Virus record (IMG/VR): IMGVR_UViG_3300021963_000491 | Span: 1 to 29,265 of that record | DNA: 29,265 bases | Source of the DNA: a virus | Reading direction: 5' to 3' (one strand) | Shown here: piece after piece, positions 19,854-28,872 of the stretch | Layout of the letters: every line of letters begins with the position of its first letter | Position numbering within the stretch: position 1 is the stretch's first letter | The notes under the pieces: model-generated | The model's database searches: none | What the model was told of the DNA's origin: nothing | What the model saw: only the letters and a program-made list of their open reading frames with translations | Program-made: the position numbers and the translations under genes

Positions 19854-22800
19854 ATTATAGGTGTACGTTGGAATTTAGTTTGAGTGTATTGAATCGTTGC
19901 GCTGACTACAGCAGTCTTACCTGTGGTCTTACATGCGATGTATGGCGCTATCTTGTTACTGACAACAGGCATGTATAAATCAAATAGGTTAGCACCCCAT
20001 CCATTACTAAACTGATTAACTAAAATTGGATTAGAGCTGTATTGAGTTGTTTTATCTTTCCATATCATTGAGCTATATTCAAGGCTTGCTACCTTACCTG
20101 TGAAATCAGTTACATTGTAATCGTATTCGAGAATTGAGATGTAAACCTTAACCATCCACACCGTCTCAGTTGGCATAGCAATAGTGCCACCATTTACTCC
20201 ATCCAATAGCAGATTCACGTTAGTTGGATTAGATGTAAGTGAAGCTAACCCCATAAGCTGAATAAAGCCATGTTGTGAGCGACCTGGTATAGTTGTTCCA
20301 AAGTCAGAAGTACCATCGTACCAAGTACCACCGCCAAAGTGCACCCCTCTTACATCTGCCTCTGCCCATCTGCCCATCACAGTAGTACCTTCTAAATTAG
20401 GTCTAATGAAGTTGCGATAGCCCATAGCTTGGCTGTAGTTATTGTTAGGACTAATGCCATGCCCTAAGCCACTAACAAAGATGCGCTCGTTATTATTCTC
20501 AATGGATGCTCGGTTTACGTTACCCATTCCGGTAGCACTCTTTTGATTACCGCTTGTGTTAGTAATATTGCTACCTCCTGTATTATTAGGACTGCTAATT
20601 ATTCCACCTGTGCCATTCGTTGGAGTAGATGCAAAGCATCGGCCCTTTACTGTTGTCCAAGTGTAGCCGTAATATTCGCAGCACTCTTGTGAGCCATAGC
20701 TTGTGTTGCCATCGTAATCTAAGAACTCTACCGCTCCTGTGCTTACGTTAATGGTAGATGGAGTGTATTCACAAAGCGCTCCAATATCAAGTAATCGGAT
20801 AAGCTTGCACTTAGTTACTTGCTCATCTGCTACTATGTAATCAGTTAGCTCTATTACTCTCCACCAAGAATCTTTAACCCAAATCTTATCATTAAACTTT
20901 AAGCCAAATACATCGGTTACGCTAAGCTTAAAATAAGCTTCCATTATCTTCTGCTCATTATCATAAAGCTCAGAGATATACTGCCTCCAATATCTATCCC
21001 ATAGCGTATGCAATGGCATTGCTTCGATTGGATGCGGAGGAATCTCCTGCCCAAAGTTCAAGTCATTTGTACCTATCTGAGTTGGAATAGATTCGTAGTG
21101 AGATAGTAAAGGAATAACAGTGAAGCTTGCATCTTCTGCTACCTCATCATACACCATAACTACAGCGCTCTCTGCGAAATCTCTTCTGTAAAGAATGCGC
21201 GGACCAGGTGTCATAAACTCTCCTGTCTCATTAAAATACTTCGGGATGATGTAATTAGTGTTAGGGATAAGGTCACAAGGTGAAGCTCCAAAGGTTAATT
21301 CAACAGTGTAGTCACTTGTGCTAAAGTCATTACCTGCATCGGTTAAGCGTAGCTCTCCATACACTCTTTGAGCACCGCTCTTATATTTAGCATTAAAAAA
21401 ATCTCCCTGCTCTTTGTAGCTCCACTTAAGCACTCTCTTTCTGATATCAGATGCAGGAGTAAGCACAATGTCTTTAGATAGGTCAAGCTTGCCTGTCCAA
21501 TCGTAATCATCACCACTTCCCAAATATTCCACCATCGGAATAATCTCTACTGCGTTAGGCATGTTAGGATTAGGAACTAAAACAGCATTAAACATCTTAA
21601 GAATGTCGCGTAGGTAATCTACCTGCTTCATCTCAGGTGCATTCTTTTCAAAGCTTACAGGCTGCGCTTGTAATTCTCCTGTTACAAATGAAATACCTAT
21701 AGTACATGCAGCACCAAATAAAATAGTCTGAGCGCTGCCAGCATGAGCATAAACATAGTAACGTATCTCATCACCTACTTGCATGTCTAAAGTGTAGGTA
21801 GCGTAAACTACAGGATCAACAGGAGATTGAATATATTGTCCTGTTGAAAAATCATATTCTATAACTGTATCTGAAATAGCACTACCCGCACCCATTGGGT
21901 AAAGCGTTTCTATGCCATCTCTTGTAACACCTAAAACAAAGTCATATGCATTCTGAGCAAATGCTACTGCACCTGGAATAGTAAAGTTAGCATTGATATA
22001 AAAAGTAGCTAAGAAATTACCTTGTGAAGTGTAGACGTTAGAAGCAAAGCTGTTGGAAGGATCACTTGCCTCAGTCCATCCTGTGAGCTGTTTTTTAGTT
22101 TGCCCATTAGGAGCAGGATCATTAATAGTAACTGAAGTTGTAGCTCCTGCAAATGCTGCTAAGAATTTAGCCTCGTCATTACTTAATGGGCCAAGCGTTA
22201 GAGGATTAGTTATGTAAGGCACGTACATTTTTTCAAGCTCTTCATCTAAAGTAGTGCCTGTATAAGTAAAGCCTGCCTCAGTTATAATCTTGTTAAGTAA
22301 CCACTTGGCTTGCACTGCTAAAGTTAACTCAGAAGTGTAGATAGGATTAACAGAGCTAAATATCCTTCTGCTTCCTATAGCTGTATCTTCGCTCCAATTC
22401 TGCCCCTTATCCGTTAGCGTATAGCACGCTGCGAGTTGGAACAAATCACCATCGTTAATAGCAATTATATTCTCATAAGTATTTTCATGAGCTAACTCAG
22501 TGTAGTCTAAATCCTTTAATAGCTTATCTCCAATGCTTCGCGCTAAATCAACAGTCTCTCCAAAGAATGCTATTACGAACTCATGCGTCTTACCCTGTTG
22601 AGTGATGGCCTGCTTAAATTGTATGTGTCCTTCAGCAATGGGTAAAGTATCTACGGAAAGAGTAGCCTCTATCTTACGAAGTACATTAATTTGCGTAGTA
22701 TCATCATTAAGCAAGTTTGCGTTATACTGCTGCCCAAAGAAATCTACGTTAGCCTTCGTTGCAGGGATTCTAAACTCACGCGAGAAAGCACCCCTGGTAG

Positions 22801-22918
22801 TGAACTCAGAGATGCTGTTGAAGTTAGAAGAGTAACTGATGCTCTCATTCTCGTACAAGTCTACTACTACAGCAGCTCCATTGGTTGCCTTAACTGTTAA
22901 TATTACTGATGGCTTCAT
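19850..22918 (-). CDS. Large tail tip/baseplate-type protein (1022 aa)
   Basis: The protein is beta-rich with few charged helices. The N-terminal part (SYSSNFNSISEFTTRGAFSR, then EFRIPATKANVDFFGQQYN) resembles tail proteins of Bacteroidetes siphophages that form the distal tail structure. The middle (about residues 400-680) keeps this character (WDRYWRQYISELYDNEQKI, DVFGLKFNDKIWVKDSWWRV). The last 300 aa are Gly/Asn/Ser-rich, with SGLGHGISPNNNYSQAMGYR and WAEADVRGVHFGGGTW, repeats that recall trimeric adhesin or fibre heads. It probably joins the tail tip to a receptor-binding part. It overlaps its neighbours by 4 bp on each side. Confidence 0.7.
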   Translation of the reverse strand: MKPSVILTVKATNGAAVVVDLYENESISYSSNFNSISEFTTRGAFSREFRIPATKANVDFFGQQYNANLLNDDTTQINVLRKIEATLSVDTLPIAEGHIQFKQAITQQGKTHEFVIAFFGETVDLARSIGDKLLKDLDYTELAHENTYENIIAINDGDLFQLAACYTLTDKGQNWSEDTAIGSRRIFSSVNPIYTSELTLAVQAKWLLNKIITEAGFTYTGTTLDEELEKMYVPYITNPLTLGPLSNDEAKFLAAFAGATTSVTINDPAPNGQTKKQLTGWTEASDPSNSFASNVYTSQGNFLATFYINANFTIPGAVAFAQNAYDFVLGVTRDGIETLYPMGAGSAISDTVIEYDFSTGQYIQSPVDPVVYATYTLDMQVGDEIRYYVYAHAGSAQTILFGAACTIGISFVTGELQAQPVSFEKNAPEMKQVDYLRDILKMFNAVLVPNPNMPNAVEIIPMVEYLGSGDDYDWTGKLDLSKDIVLTPASDIRKRVLKWSYKEQGDFFNAKYKSGAQRVYGELRLTDAGNDFSTSDYTVELTFGASPCDLIPNTNYIIPKYFNETGEFMTPGPRILYRRDFAESAVVMVYDEVAEDASFTVIPLLSHYESIPTQIGTNDLNFGQEIPPHPIEAMPLHTLWDRYWRQYISELYDNEQKIMEAYFKLSVTDVFGLKFNDKIWVKDSWWRVIELTDYIVADEQVTKCKLIRLLDIGALCEYTPSTINVSTGAVEFLDYDGNTSYGSQECCEYYGYTWTTVKGRCFASTPTNGTGGIISSPNNTGGSNITNTSGNQKSATGMGNVNRASIENNNERIFVSGLGHGISPNNNYSQAMGYRNFIRPNLEGTTVMGRWAEADVRGVHFGGGTWYDGTSDFGTTIPGRSQHGFIQLMGLASLTSNPTNVNLLLDGVNGGTIAMPTETVWMVKVYISILEYDYNVTDFTGKVASLEYSSMIWKDKTTQYSSNPILVNQFSNGWGANLFDLYMPVVSNKIAPYIACKTTGKTAVVSATIQYTQTKFQRTPII

Positions 22919-24195
22919 GCTGTGTAATCGTTGCTAAATTTCAATGTCAATTCTAAGTCTGTTTTCGCAAAGCTGCGAGTCTTAATAGCCACGTAGTTAT
23001 TAGATTCAATGACCACAGGAGTAGCGCTTCCATCTGCTCCAATCATATAAACTGATTCAGAGTAGATAAGATTCTTAAGATATTCGAACTGTCCTTCTGT
23101 TAAATAGTCAGTGCGCATGCGCATCATCTTTTCAACGAATGGGCTGCGCTCAGTTAACCCTCTATCGTATGTGTTAAATCCGAACTCAGTTTTTTCATCT
23201 GCTGTGCCGTAGTTACCCACTACCTTTCTATATCTCTTGCGCTCTATTGAGTAAGAATCTTCGGAACGTTTAGTAAAGTTGAAATAGTCCCATCCACCTC
23301 TGCTGTTAGTCCATCCTAATCTAATCTTATCGAATCTGCATTCGTCAGCTGCTTTGAATACTGCTATTGATCGTGCACATGGTGAGCCTCCCGAAGTTCT
23401 GAAGTTTAATATGTAGTGATGCCATGCCGCATCTAACGCAAACATCTCATTGATGTTAGCAGGCAAGAGAGGCAGGTGATTAATTGTTCCTGCTGCAATT
23501 ACGCACGCTAAAGTGTCAGTCTGAATAGGTGAGCCTGCAGCATTGAATTGAATAATCTGCACCTCATCTATCGCGTTGCCTGTTAAAGTAGTGCCATCAT
23601 CGGCAGGAATAGTAAGCACCCCGTAATCATCATTATATCCTGTTATGCCTATCGTGTTAGCGCCTAAGCTGTACTTGGCTAATACATCATCCATTGCATA
23701 GGTGCTTCTAACTAAATCACTCATGATGTAGCTCGTTGCTGAGCTCAGCGCAAAGTGAGTAGCTGGATTAGGATTAAAGCCATCAGAAATCTGAAAAGCT
23801 GCATTGATTAAAGCGCTGCCATCTAATGGGTAAGGAGTATCCTGCACTACGAATACACCAAGCACCTCATAACCTTCTTTGATTATTGTGCTAATACCAA
23901 AAATATTACGCGATGTAGCTGCATCTTGTACCGTTGTAGATGCAAATAATGAAGGTACAGCATCAGTGCTGTTTACTCCTAAATCCATTGCAGAGCTAAC
24001 TACAGGGTTAAGGTCAAATACTAAAGCGCCATTGATGTTAGGCTGCACGTAAAAAGTATTGGTAGTAGTGCCGTTGCTTACTTCTATCACATAGCGAAAG
24101 CCAGGCTGTCCTATGTTAGAAGATGTAGCCACCACGATAAGCTTCTGCTTAAGCGCAGTAAAAACGTATGGCTGCTGATGTATTGTAATTGCCAT
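22915..24195 (-). CDS. Tail protein, probably distal/minor tail (426 aa)
   Basis: The protein is beta-rich from its start (MAITIHQQPYVFTALKQKLI). It has a mixed central region and a conserved-looking stretch DECRFDKIRLGWTNSRGGWD, then YFNFTKRSEDSYSIERKRYR (about residues 286-325). The C-terminus, FAKTDLELTLKFSNDYTA, is also strand-rich. Its place between the HK97 gp10-like gene and the 1022-aa tail gene, with 2- and 4-bp junctions, marks it as a tail structural protein. The specific role is not certain. Confidence 0.68.
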   Translation of the reverse strand: MAITIHQQPYVFTALKQKLIVVATSSNIGQPGFRYVIEVSNGTTTNTFYVQPNINGALVFDLNPVVSSAMDLGVNSTDAVPSLFASTTVQDAATSRNIFGISTIIKEGYEVLGVFVVQDTPYPLDGSALINAAFQISDGFNPNPATHFALSSATSYIMSDLVRSTYAMDDVLAKYSLGANTIGITGYNDDYGVLTIPADDGTTLTGNAIDEVQIIQFNAAGSPIQTDTLACVIAAGTINHLPLLPANINEMFALDAAWHHYILNFRTSGGSPCARSIAVFKAADECRFDKIRLGWTNSRGGWDYFNFTKRSEDSYSIERKRYRKVVGNYGTADEKTEFGFNTYDRGLTERSPFVEKMMRMRTDYLTEGQFEYLKNLIYSESVYMIGADGSATPVVIESNNYVAIKTRSFAKTDLELTLKFSNDYTA

Positions 24196-24197
24196 TA

Positions 24198-24821
24198 TTA
24201 GACAGGTTTAATATTAGTTAATTTTCTCGTTTGATTTAAGATATAGATGTTCACAGCTTCCCCCATTGCCTCGTTAAGCTGCGCTCCATATTCAGGTAGT
24301 GTCTCAAGATATGCATCTCTCCAATAGTACAGTGGTGCAATACCTTTCTTTTCAATGCTCTTCGCCATGGCATTAGCCACTCTTAAGCGCTGCGCTTCGT
24401 CTCTATTGATTGCTGATTTAGCGAACTTAGTTCTTCGCCCTGTCTCACCTATTGAGCGTAGCTTAATCTTCTTTAAGTTCATCCAATTAAGAATGGCCTC
24501 TACAGGAGGCTTGGCTGCGCTGGCTGCGAATCGTGTGTCTATTCCTTTGTAATTGCTCTCCTTACCTTGCCTACCATATTCCACCCATTTAGCGTAGTCA
24601 GCTGATGAGTTGAATGATATAGATGGAGTAGTACCGGTTACATCCATGTCATAGTAAAGCGAAGCTGCAAGGGTACCTGTTGTGTTAGCTCTGCGCTTCT
24701 TGCCGTATCTCGTTTGCTGTATTCTAATGTTAGAGCGTGCGCGATCAGTAACGGATTCTCCGAAATCTAAAAGCACATCGTATAGCGCTCCCTGTTCAAA
24801 CAGCTCAGCTAAGATGCTCAT
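24198..24821 (-). CDS. HK97 gp10-like head-tail completion protein (207 aa)
   Basis: The N-terminal helix and loop VTDRARSNIRIQQTRYGKKR, then GTLAASLYYDMD, SISFNSSADYAKWVEYGRQG, are the hallmark of HK97 gp10-like tail-completion proteins (SADYAxxVExG). The C-terminal half has FAKSAINRDEAQRLRVANAM and RDAYLETLPEY. It acts at the junction of head and tail. The gene starts inside the stop of the 42-aa gene (4-bp overlap) and ends 2 bp before the 426-aa tail gene. Confidence 0.8.
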   Translation of the reverse strand: MSILAELFEQGALYDVLLDFGESVTDRARSNIRIQQTRYGKKRRANTTGTLAASLYYDMDVTGTTPSISFNSSADYAKWVEYGRQGKESNYKGIDTRFAASAAKPPVEAILNWMNLKKIKLRSIGETGRRTKFAKSAINRDEAQRLRVANAMAKSIEKKGIAPLYYWRDAYLETLPEYGAQLNEAMGEAVNIYILNQTRKLTNIKPV

Positions 24822-24946
24822 GCTGGCTCCTCATCAGGTATCTCCTCTGTTACTACTTCATATTTTCCCCACTCAATAGCTTCTTGCTTGTCGAGCGTTT
24901 CGATGTAACCGCTATCGGTAATCATTCTATACTTTGTTATTATCAT
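24818..24946 (-). CDS. Small conserved-looking tail-module protein (42 aa)
   Basis: This short frame starts MIITKYRMITDSGYIETLDK and ends EEIPDEEPA. Its ATG shares one base with the stop of the fibre gene (TAATG), and its TGA overlaps the next ATG by 4 bp, so it fits exactly between two certain genes. The strand-turn-strand start and acidic end suggest a small folded domain. Its function is unknown. Confidence 0.7.
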   Translation of the reverse strand: MIITKYRMITDSGYIETLDKQEAIEWGKYEVVTEEIPDEEPA

Positions 24947-27318
24947 TATCTTGAAGTTGTTAATCTGTTTTCGTATCCAAAATAATCGCAAAACACATTT
25001 CTATTTGTTGTTCCAATAGATTTTAATATACCTTGTTTGATATTAAATCCTCTTGCGTTTGTTGCAGATATAAATGTTGGGATATTGGTGGTATGTGTAG
25101 CAACTAAACTTCCGTTAATATAAAATGCAACTGATGTTCCAGATGAATTTACTTCAATTCGTAATTTTGTCCAAGTATTTGCAGATACAACAGTTGAAGT
25201 AGTTGTTAGTGTTCTAACGCTTCCTGCACTTGTAACACATTGCCAATTAGGAGATGCAATTGTTCCATTAGCTATACCACCTTCATCGTAAGTAAAAAAA
25301 GTGCCATTAGATTCACTTGCTGTTGTTGGAGAATCACCAAATCCGCTTACAAATCTAAATCTTTCTAAGGAGGTAGATAGTGTTTCAACATTTATATAAG
25401 TTTCATATATCCAACTTCCTCCACCAAATACAAATTGTTTTCCAACAAATGATTCACTTATATGATTTGCATAAGCTGTAGAAGTTGTTCCTGTTTGGTA
25501 CTGACAAAATCCTATTTGATTTGATGTTTGATTTGGTATATTGTTAGAGGTTCTTTGTGTAGTTGCTCCTGTTCCTGATGCTACTTGTTGTAAATAAGGT
25601 TGGCCATTACTTGAAATAGAACTTCCTTCAAAATCAGTAAAAAATTGAACTCCGCGTTTATATTTATCAATTATAGATAAATTATTCACAGCATCAACAG
25701 TTGGAAATTTAACTCCCGTTCCGTCTACCGCTAAAGAGTTCTGTTTGTTCGCTGTGTTTTCTTTGAGGTTCAACGCTGTTTGCGTTGCACTTGAAACAGG
25801 CTTGTTTGCGTCGCTTGTATTGTCTACGTTGCCAAGACCTACAAAAGTTTTATCAACGGTTTCATTCTTCCAAAGTGAAGATGCGCTTTCATAAATTAAC
25901 GCTTGGTTATCTGTTGGCGAACTGATATACACGTTATGCAATTCGTCCAACTCCCAACCATTCATCACCTTCACATAAATCTTTCCGTGAATAGCGTGAG
26001 CGTATTCAACGTAACCGATAACAACGATGTGTCCTGTCGCTCCTGTTGGCTTGACGTTGGTAATTGCTCCTGCCGTTGTTGGAGACAAATAAAGCACATC
26101 TCCATCTGACCACGTTTCACCTTGCAGACTTCCTGTTGTGTTAATCTCCTCAAGATTTCCAACAGTCATTATAAAGCCTTCTTGATTCGTTGCTATCGTC
26201 TCAGTAACTACACCAATGGTATCCGCGCTATTCGTATCGTTGTTTGCTTGTGCAAGTGCTACCGCTAAACGCTGACCTTGCGCTCCGCTGATTCTTACCG
26301 CTTGATAAGCAGCCTTCGTTAGTGTTGTGTTTGGTGTTACTTTGTTCACTACGCGAGCGACCAAGTCAACCCCATTCTTCAAAATAACAGAACCGCCTTT
26401 TAAAGTAGTCTCTGAACTACCAATACTATCGTTCCATCGCGTTGTTCCAACCGCTGCCGTTCCTGTTGGAGATGTGTCTAAAGACAATTGCCCTGCCTTT
26501 AATTCGAACTCGCCTAAGTCAACGTTGCCTGTAGCGCCTGTGTAAGGAACTTTATTCGTCTCCAAAGATGAAACGTCGCTCTGTAGTGCTGTCACATCAG
26601 TCTGAAGCGCTGCGATATCATCAACGATGCTGATGATGGTAGCGCATTCAGGTAAATCTTCGCAGGTTATACCTACTTGGTCAATGAGCTGATACCATCC
26701 TTTTACTCCACTGCTATTAGTACCATAGTAATAAGAGTTACCCGGTGCTTCTACGTCTCCATCTAAGCTAACGAATACCCCATTCTGATCTAAGCTTTCA
26801 ATGAACTGCAAAGCTCCCCATCCATCACTACCCGAATCAGTTGGAGTGTTGTAGTTCCAGCTTGCAGGAATGCTGCATGCGCTCCAATCGTAATCTAACT
26901 GCAGCTCAATAGTACCTGTCACACCGGTTAATGTGTGAGTGTATTGCTCAACGAATGGCTCAGAGCTGACAGGGCGCGTAAGCACCACGTCAGAGCCAAA
27001 CATATTGCCCAAGTAAATCTCGTTAATTAAGTCTTGAAAGATAAGCGAGCAGTCAGTAATTGATTCTGCTTGGTATCCTGTCTTATCTTCTTTATCGCGA
27101 GGTAGGTCAGATATAAATATCTCGAATTGAAATGACCTTGTACCTGGCGAGTAGTTAATAGCGCGAGGCTTAACGTGCAGCCATGGCCACTCTGCCTCTT
27201 TCTCTAAGTCAGCTTGGCTAATCTCACCATGCGTAAACCTACGCAGTTGGAAATGCCCTGCTGCGAACTGTCTAAACCTATCTACTATTACGTTGTATGT
27301 GTAGTTAATTGTGCTCAT
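24946..27318 (-). CDS. Tail-completion domain fused to a receptor-binding fibre with lectin-like end (790 aa)
   Basis: Residues 1 to about 160 (YNVIVDRFRQFAAGHFQLRR, NYSPGTRSFQFEIFISDLPR, VLTRPVSSEPFVEQYTHTLT) look like a stand-alone tail-completion type domain of Bacteroidetes phages. A coiled coil (about 225-255, DDIAALQTDVTALQSDVSSL) then leads into fibre segments: VPYTGATGNVDLGEF, GDVLYLSPTTAGAITNVKPT and the widespread fibre motif VGLGNVDNTSDANKPVSSAT. The last 200 aa are beta-rich with WTKLRIEVNSSGTSVAFYIN, typical of concanavalin/LamG-like lectin domains that bind surface glycans. Base composition changes within the gene: the distal part is A/T-rich and lacks the cleaner codon pattern of the proximal part, so the tip may have been exchanged. 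The fusion couples a joint protein to the adhesin. Confidence 0.75.
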   Translation of the reverse strand: MSTINYTYNVIVDRFRQFAAGHFQLRRFTHGEISQADLEKEAEWPWLHVKPRAINYSPGTRSFQFEIFISDLPRDKEDKTGYQAESITDCSLIFQDLINEIYLGNMFGSDVVLTRPVSSEPFVEQYTHTLTGVTGTIELQLDYDWSACSIPASWNYNTPTDSGSDGWGALQFIESLDQNGVFVSLDGDVEAPGNSYYYGTNSSGVKGWYQLIDQVGITCEDLPECATIISIVDDIAALQTDVTALQSDVSSLETNKVPYTGATGNVDLGEFELKAGQLSLDTSPTGTAAVGTTRWNDSIGSSETTLKGGSVILKNGVDLVARVVNKVTPNTTLTKAAYQAVRISGAQGQRLAVALAQANNDTNSADTIGVVTETIATNQEGFIMTVGNLEEINTTGSLQGETWSDGDVLYLSPTTAGAITNVKPTGATGHIVVIGYVEYAHAIHGKIYVKVMNGWELDELHNVYISSPTDNQALIYESASSLWKNETVDKTFVGLGNVDNTSDANKPVSSATQTALNLKENTANKQNSLAVDGTGVKFPTVDAVNNLSIIDKYKRGVQFFTDFEGSSISSNGQPYLQQVASGTGATTQRTSNNIPNQTSNQIGFCQYQTGTTSTAYANHISESFVGKQFVFGGGSWIYETYINVETLSTSLERFRFVSGFGDSPTTASESNGTFFTYDEGGIANGTIASPNWQCVTSAGSVRTLTTTSTVVSANTWTKLRIEVNSSGTSVAFYINGSLVATHTTNIPTFISATNARGFNIKQGILKSIGTTNRNVFCDYFGYENRLTTSR

Positions 27319-27334
27319 ATCTTTATAGTGGAAA

Positions 27335-28074
27335 TTAAGTTAGCTTTTGTTGCATGCTATTAGCGTAGTCCATCGCATAGGTTAAATGGGTGAATATTGT
27401 TGAGGCTCTTGTCTTGGTAATCGCATCGAACTTCGTTACATCCCTCTCAGCCATCTCTTCGATTACATGCCACCACTGATATACTGAAGCTAATGTTTCA
27501 CCTCTTCGGCTAACTGAGTTATCTCCCTCTTCAGCCTCTCCAGCTCCTGCTCTAAATATTCGGGTGTATTGTTCACTAAATCGTTTCTGAGTGTCGAAAA
27601 AAAAAGCAGCGCAGCATTCACATTGGCTAAATTCATCTTCCTCATTTGAGGCGCATATTTAAGATGCACATCACTGTCATACTCCTCTATCTTGTACTGC
27701 AAGTTAATCTCAGCTGTAACAGGTCTATAGAGAATGCACATAAGTTCAGGCAGCTGGTGAGGGAAGTTCTTACTAAGTTCTGATAGATCTAACCACTCTC
27801 CAAAGGTCATGCTCTTAAGGTTAGGATGAAAGCCGAACTTAATACCATCTATCTCTATGAATTGCTTAAATACCTTCTCATCATTCTTTAAACCATTGGC
27901 ATAAGCTGTCACAATTTTTTCAATTTGTGTGACATCAATCTTACGTATATCATCACGCTTAAGTCCTGTGATGGCTTGTATCTGTGAGATAGTATCTTCA
28001 CCAGAAGCCATGAAGTCTACGTAAGTTCCGAGCGTTTGGTCACTGTACTTAGTGCTTATTATCTTGTCGCTCAT
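27335..28074 (-). CDS. Tail assembly chaperone, predicted -1 frameshift product (246 aa)
   Basis: Slipping -1 on the T run (zero-frame CTT TTT TTT TCG) joins the first 159 residues to an 87-residue frame with no stop until the TAA at 27335-27337. The new part begins FDTQKRFSEQYTRIFRAGAG. It contains LASVYQWWHVIEEMAERDVT, KFDAITKTRAST and HLTYAMDYANSMQQKLT, which looks like a real folded helical domain. It has no good independent start: the first Met (MAERDV) would drop the conserved WWHVI part. Two-frame chaperones of this kind are known upstream of tape measures in long-tailed phages. The sequence evidence is strong but the frameshift is not proven. Confidence 0.65.
27490..28074 (-). CDS. 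Tail assembly chaperone, zero-frame product (194 aa)
   Basis: The 194-aa product carries IDGIKFGFHPNLKSMTFGEW (about residues 74-93), ELMCILYRPV near 110-118 and MNLANVNAALLFFSTLRNDL. I know this pattern (FGF-x-PNL...FGE...YRPI...ALLFF) from Bacteroidetes phage proteins associated with tail assembly. The end is a coiled-coil-like charged helix (TPEYLEQELERLKREITQLA). A T9 run lies under the LLFF codons (27597-27605), and an open -1 frame continues past its stop. This matches the G/GT arrangement of lambda-type tail chaperones. It starts 4 bp inside the terminase-like gene and precedes the fibre gene. Confidence 0.68.
   Translation of the reverse strand: MSDKIISTKYSDQTLGTYVDFMASGEDTISQIQAITGLKRDDIRKIDVTQIEKIVTAYANGLKNDEKVFKQFIEIDGIKFGFHPNLKSMTFGEWLDLSELSKNFPHQLPELMCILYRPVTAEINLQYKIEEYDSDVHLKYAPQMRKMNLANVNAALLFFSTLRNDLVNNTPEYLEQELERLKREITQLAEEVKH
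27597..27605 (-). promoter_or_regulatory. T9 slippery sequence for -1 frameshifting
   Basis: Nine consecutive T on the minus strand provide a T-TTT-TTT heptamer in the zero frame of the tail chaperone gene. The frame reached by a -1 slip is open for 88 codons. A run of nine equal bases is also a common place for sequencing errors, so read-level support should be checked. Confidence 0.65.
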
Positions 28075-28481
28075 ATGTTAGTGCCGTCTATAGTTATGTT
28101 AATGCTCTTTATCTCTGTGCTCAGCTCTTGCCTTTCGATGTACCCTCTCTGCTTGCCTTGTGTCTTAAGGTAAAAGATAACAGCAGATGTGTTAGGTGCA
28201 TCTTTAATAGTTACTACCTCACCATCGTGAGTTAAAGCTTGGCGCTCTGCTCCCTCCATCAGCTTCTTAAGCTGCGATTCTGCAAAGTCTAACGCTACAT
28301 TCTTCAGCGAAGCTACAGCAGCTGCATATTCAGCATCATCTTTTAGCCATTCGTAATGAGTCTTACGTGCTATGCCTATCTTCTCTGCTGCCTCAGTTAC
28401 ATTACCAAGCGTAGACGTAAGTGCCTGAAGCATAGCATCTTTTTTGAGAGTAACATTTTGTCCTTTGTCTTCCTCGCTCAT
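28071..28481 (-). CDS. Small terminase subunit-like HTH protein (136 aa)
   Basis: The protein has an N-terminal helix-turn-helix (ALTSTLGNVTEAAEKIGIAR, then KTHYEWLKDDAEYAAAVASL, about residues 17-55). A helical middle (ALDFAESQLKKLMEGAERQA) and a C-terminal part with SAVIFYLKTQGKQRGYIERQ follow. This is the layout of phBC6A51-type small terminase proteins: site recognition by the HTH and oligomerisation by the helices. It would select phage DNA for packaging with TerL. TerL is about 2.6 kb away across the contig join and not adjacent. The gene overlaps each neighbour by 4 bp. An HTH regulator is the alternative. Confidence 0.7.
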   Translation of the reverse strand: MSEEDKGQNVTLKKDAMLQALTSTLGNVTEAAEKIGIARKTHYEWLKDDAEYAAAVASLKNVALDFAESQLKKLMEGAERQALTHDGEVVTIKDAPNTSAVIFYLKTQGKQRGYIERQELSTEIKSINITIDGTNI

Positions 28482-28831
28482 GCTAACTTATTCTTAAAGT
28501 GTGTTATTAACTGCTCCATCTTACTATCATAGTATTTAGCAAATGTAGTAAAACCTTCGTTATCAGCTTCATAAACTCTAAACATTATACCCCTCAATCT
28601 CTGAGATGGCTTCTTAAGCGTATCTTCTAACTCTGATTTAAGTGATTCTACAGCATCTAACTCCTCACGTCTGAAGCTCTCATCTTTGAATGCAAGATAA
28701 CCGAACTGATTAGCTGTGCCAAATAGCTCAGCTGCTTGTGCCGGTGAGAGTTCGTTAGTGCCAAAGGTAAGCTTAAGAGTCTTATCTTTTCTTGTGCCTA
28801 CGCTTTCAAGCTGTGCTGGTATTAATATCAT
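28478..28831 (-). CDS. Conserved phage protein before the small terminase (117 aa)
   Basis: The product begins MILIPAQLESVGTRKDKTLK and continues LTFGTNELSPAQAAELFG. The C-terminal half has SQRLRGIMFRVYEADNEGF and FAKYYDSKMEQLITHFKNKL. I recognise this pattern (LIPA...RKDKT...GTxELxP...QRLR...FxxFYxxxM) from many Bacteroidetes phages, but its function is not known to me. It is soluble, with mixed strands and helices and a helical end. It is the second gene of the structural operon and overlaps the terminase-like gene by 4 bp. Confidence 0.75.
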   Translation of the reverse strand: MILIPAQLESVGTRKDKTLKLTFGTNELSPAQAAELFGTANQFGYLAFKDESFRREELDAVESLKSELEDTLKKPSQRLRGIMFRVYEADNEGFTTFAKYYDSKMEQLITHFKNKLA

Positions 28832-28872
28832 AAATTTAGATTACAATCGAAAAAAACTATAATAATTTTGGA

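Noticed and set aside
25971-26162. Minus-strand open frame of 63 aa inside the fibre gene
   Set aside because: It is an out-of-frame shadow of the fibre coding sequence, Gln/Arg-rich, with no junction signals.
27597-27605. T9 run as a plain sequencing error that breaks one gene
   Set aside because: Not fully excluded, but both frames give plausible ends. The zero frame continues for 35 coiled-coil-like residues, as expected for a two-product frameshift gene.
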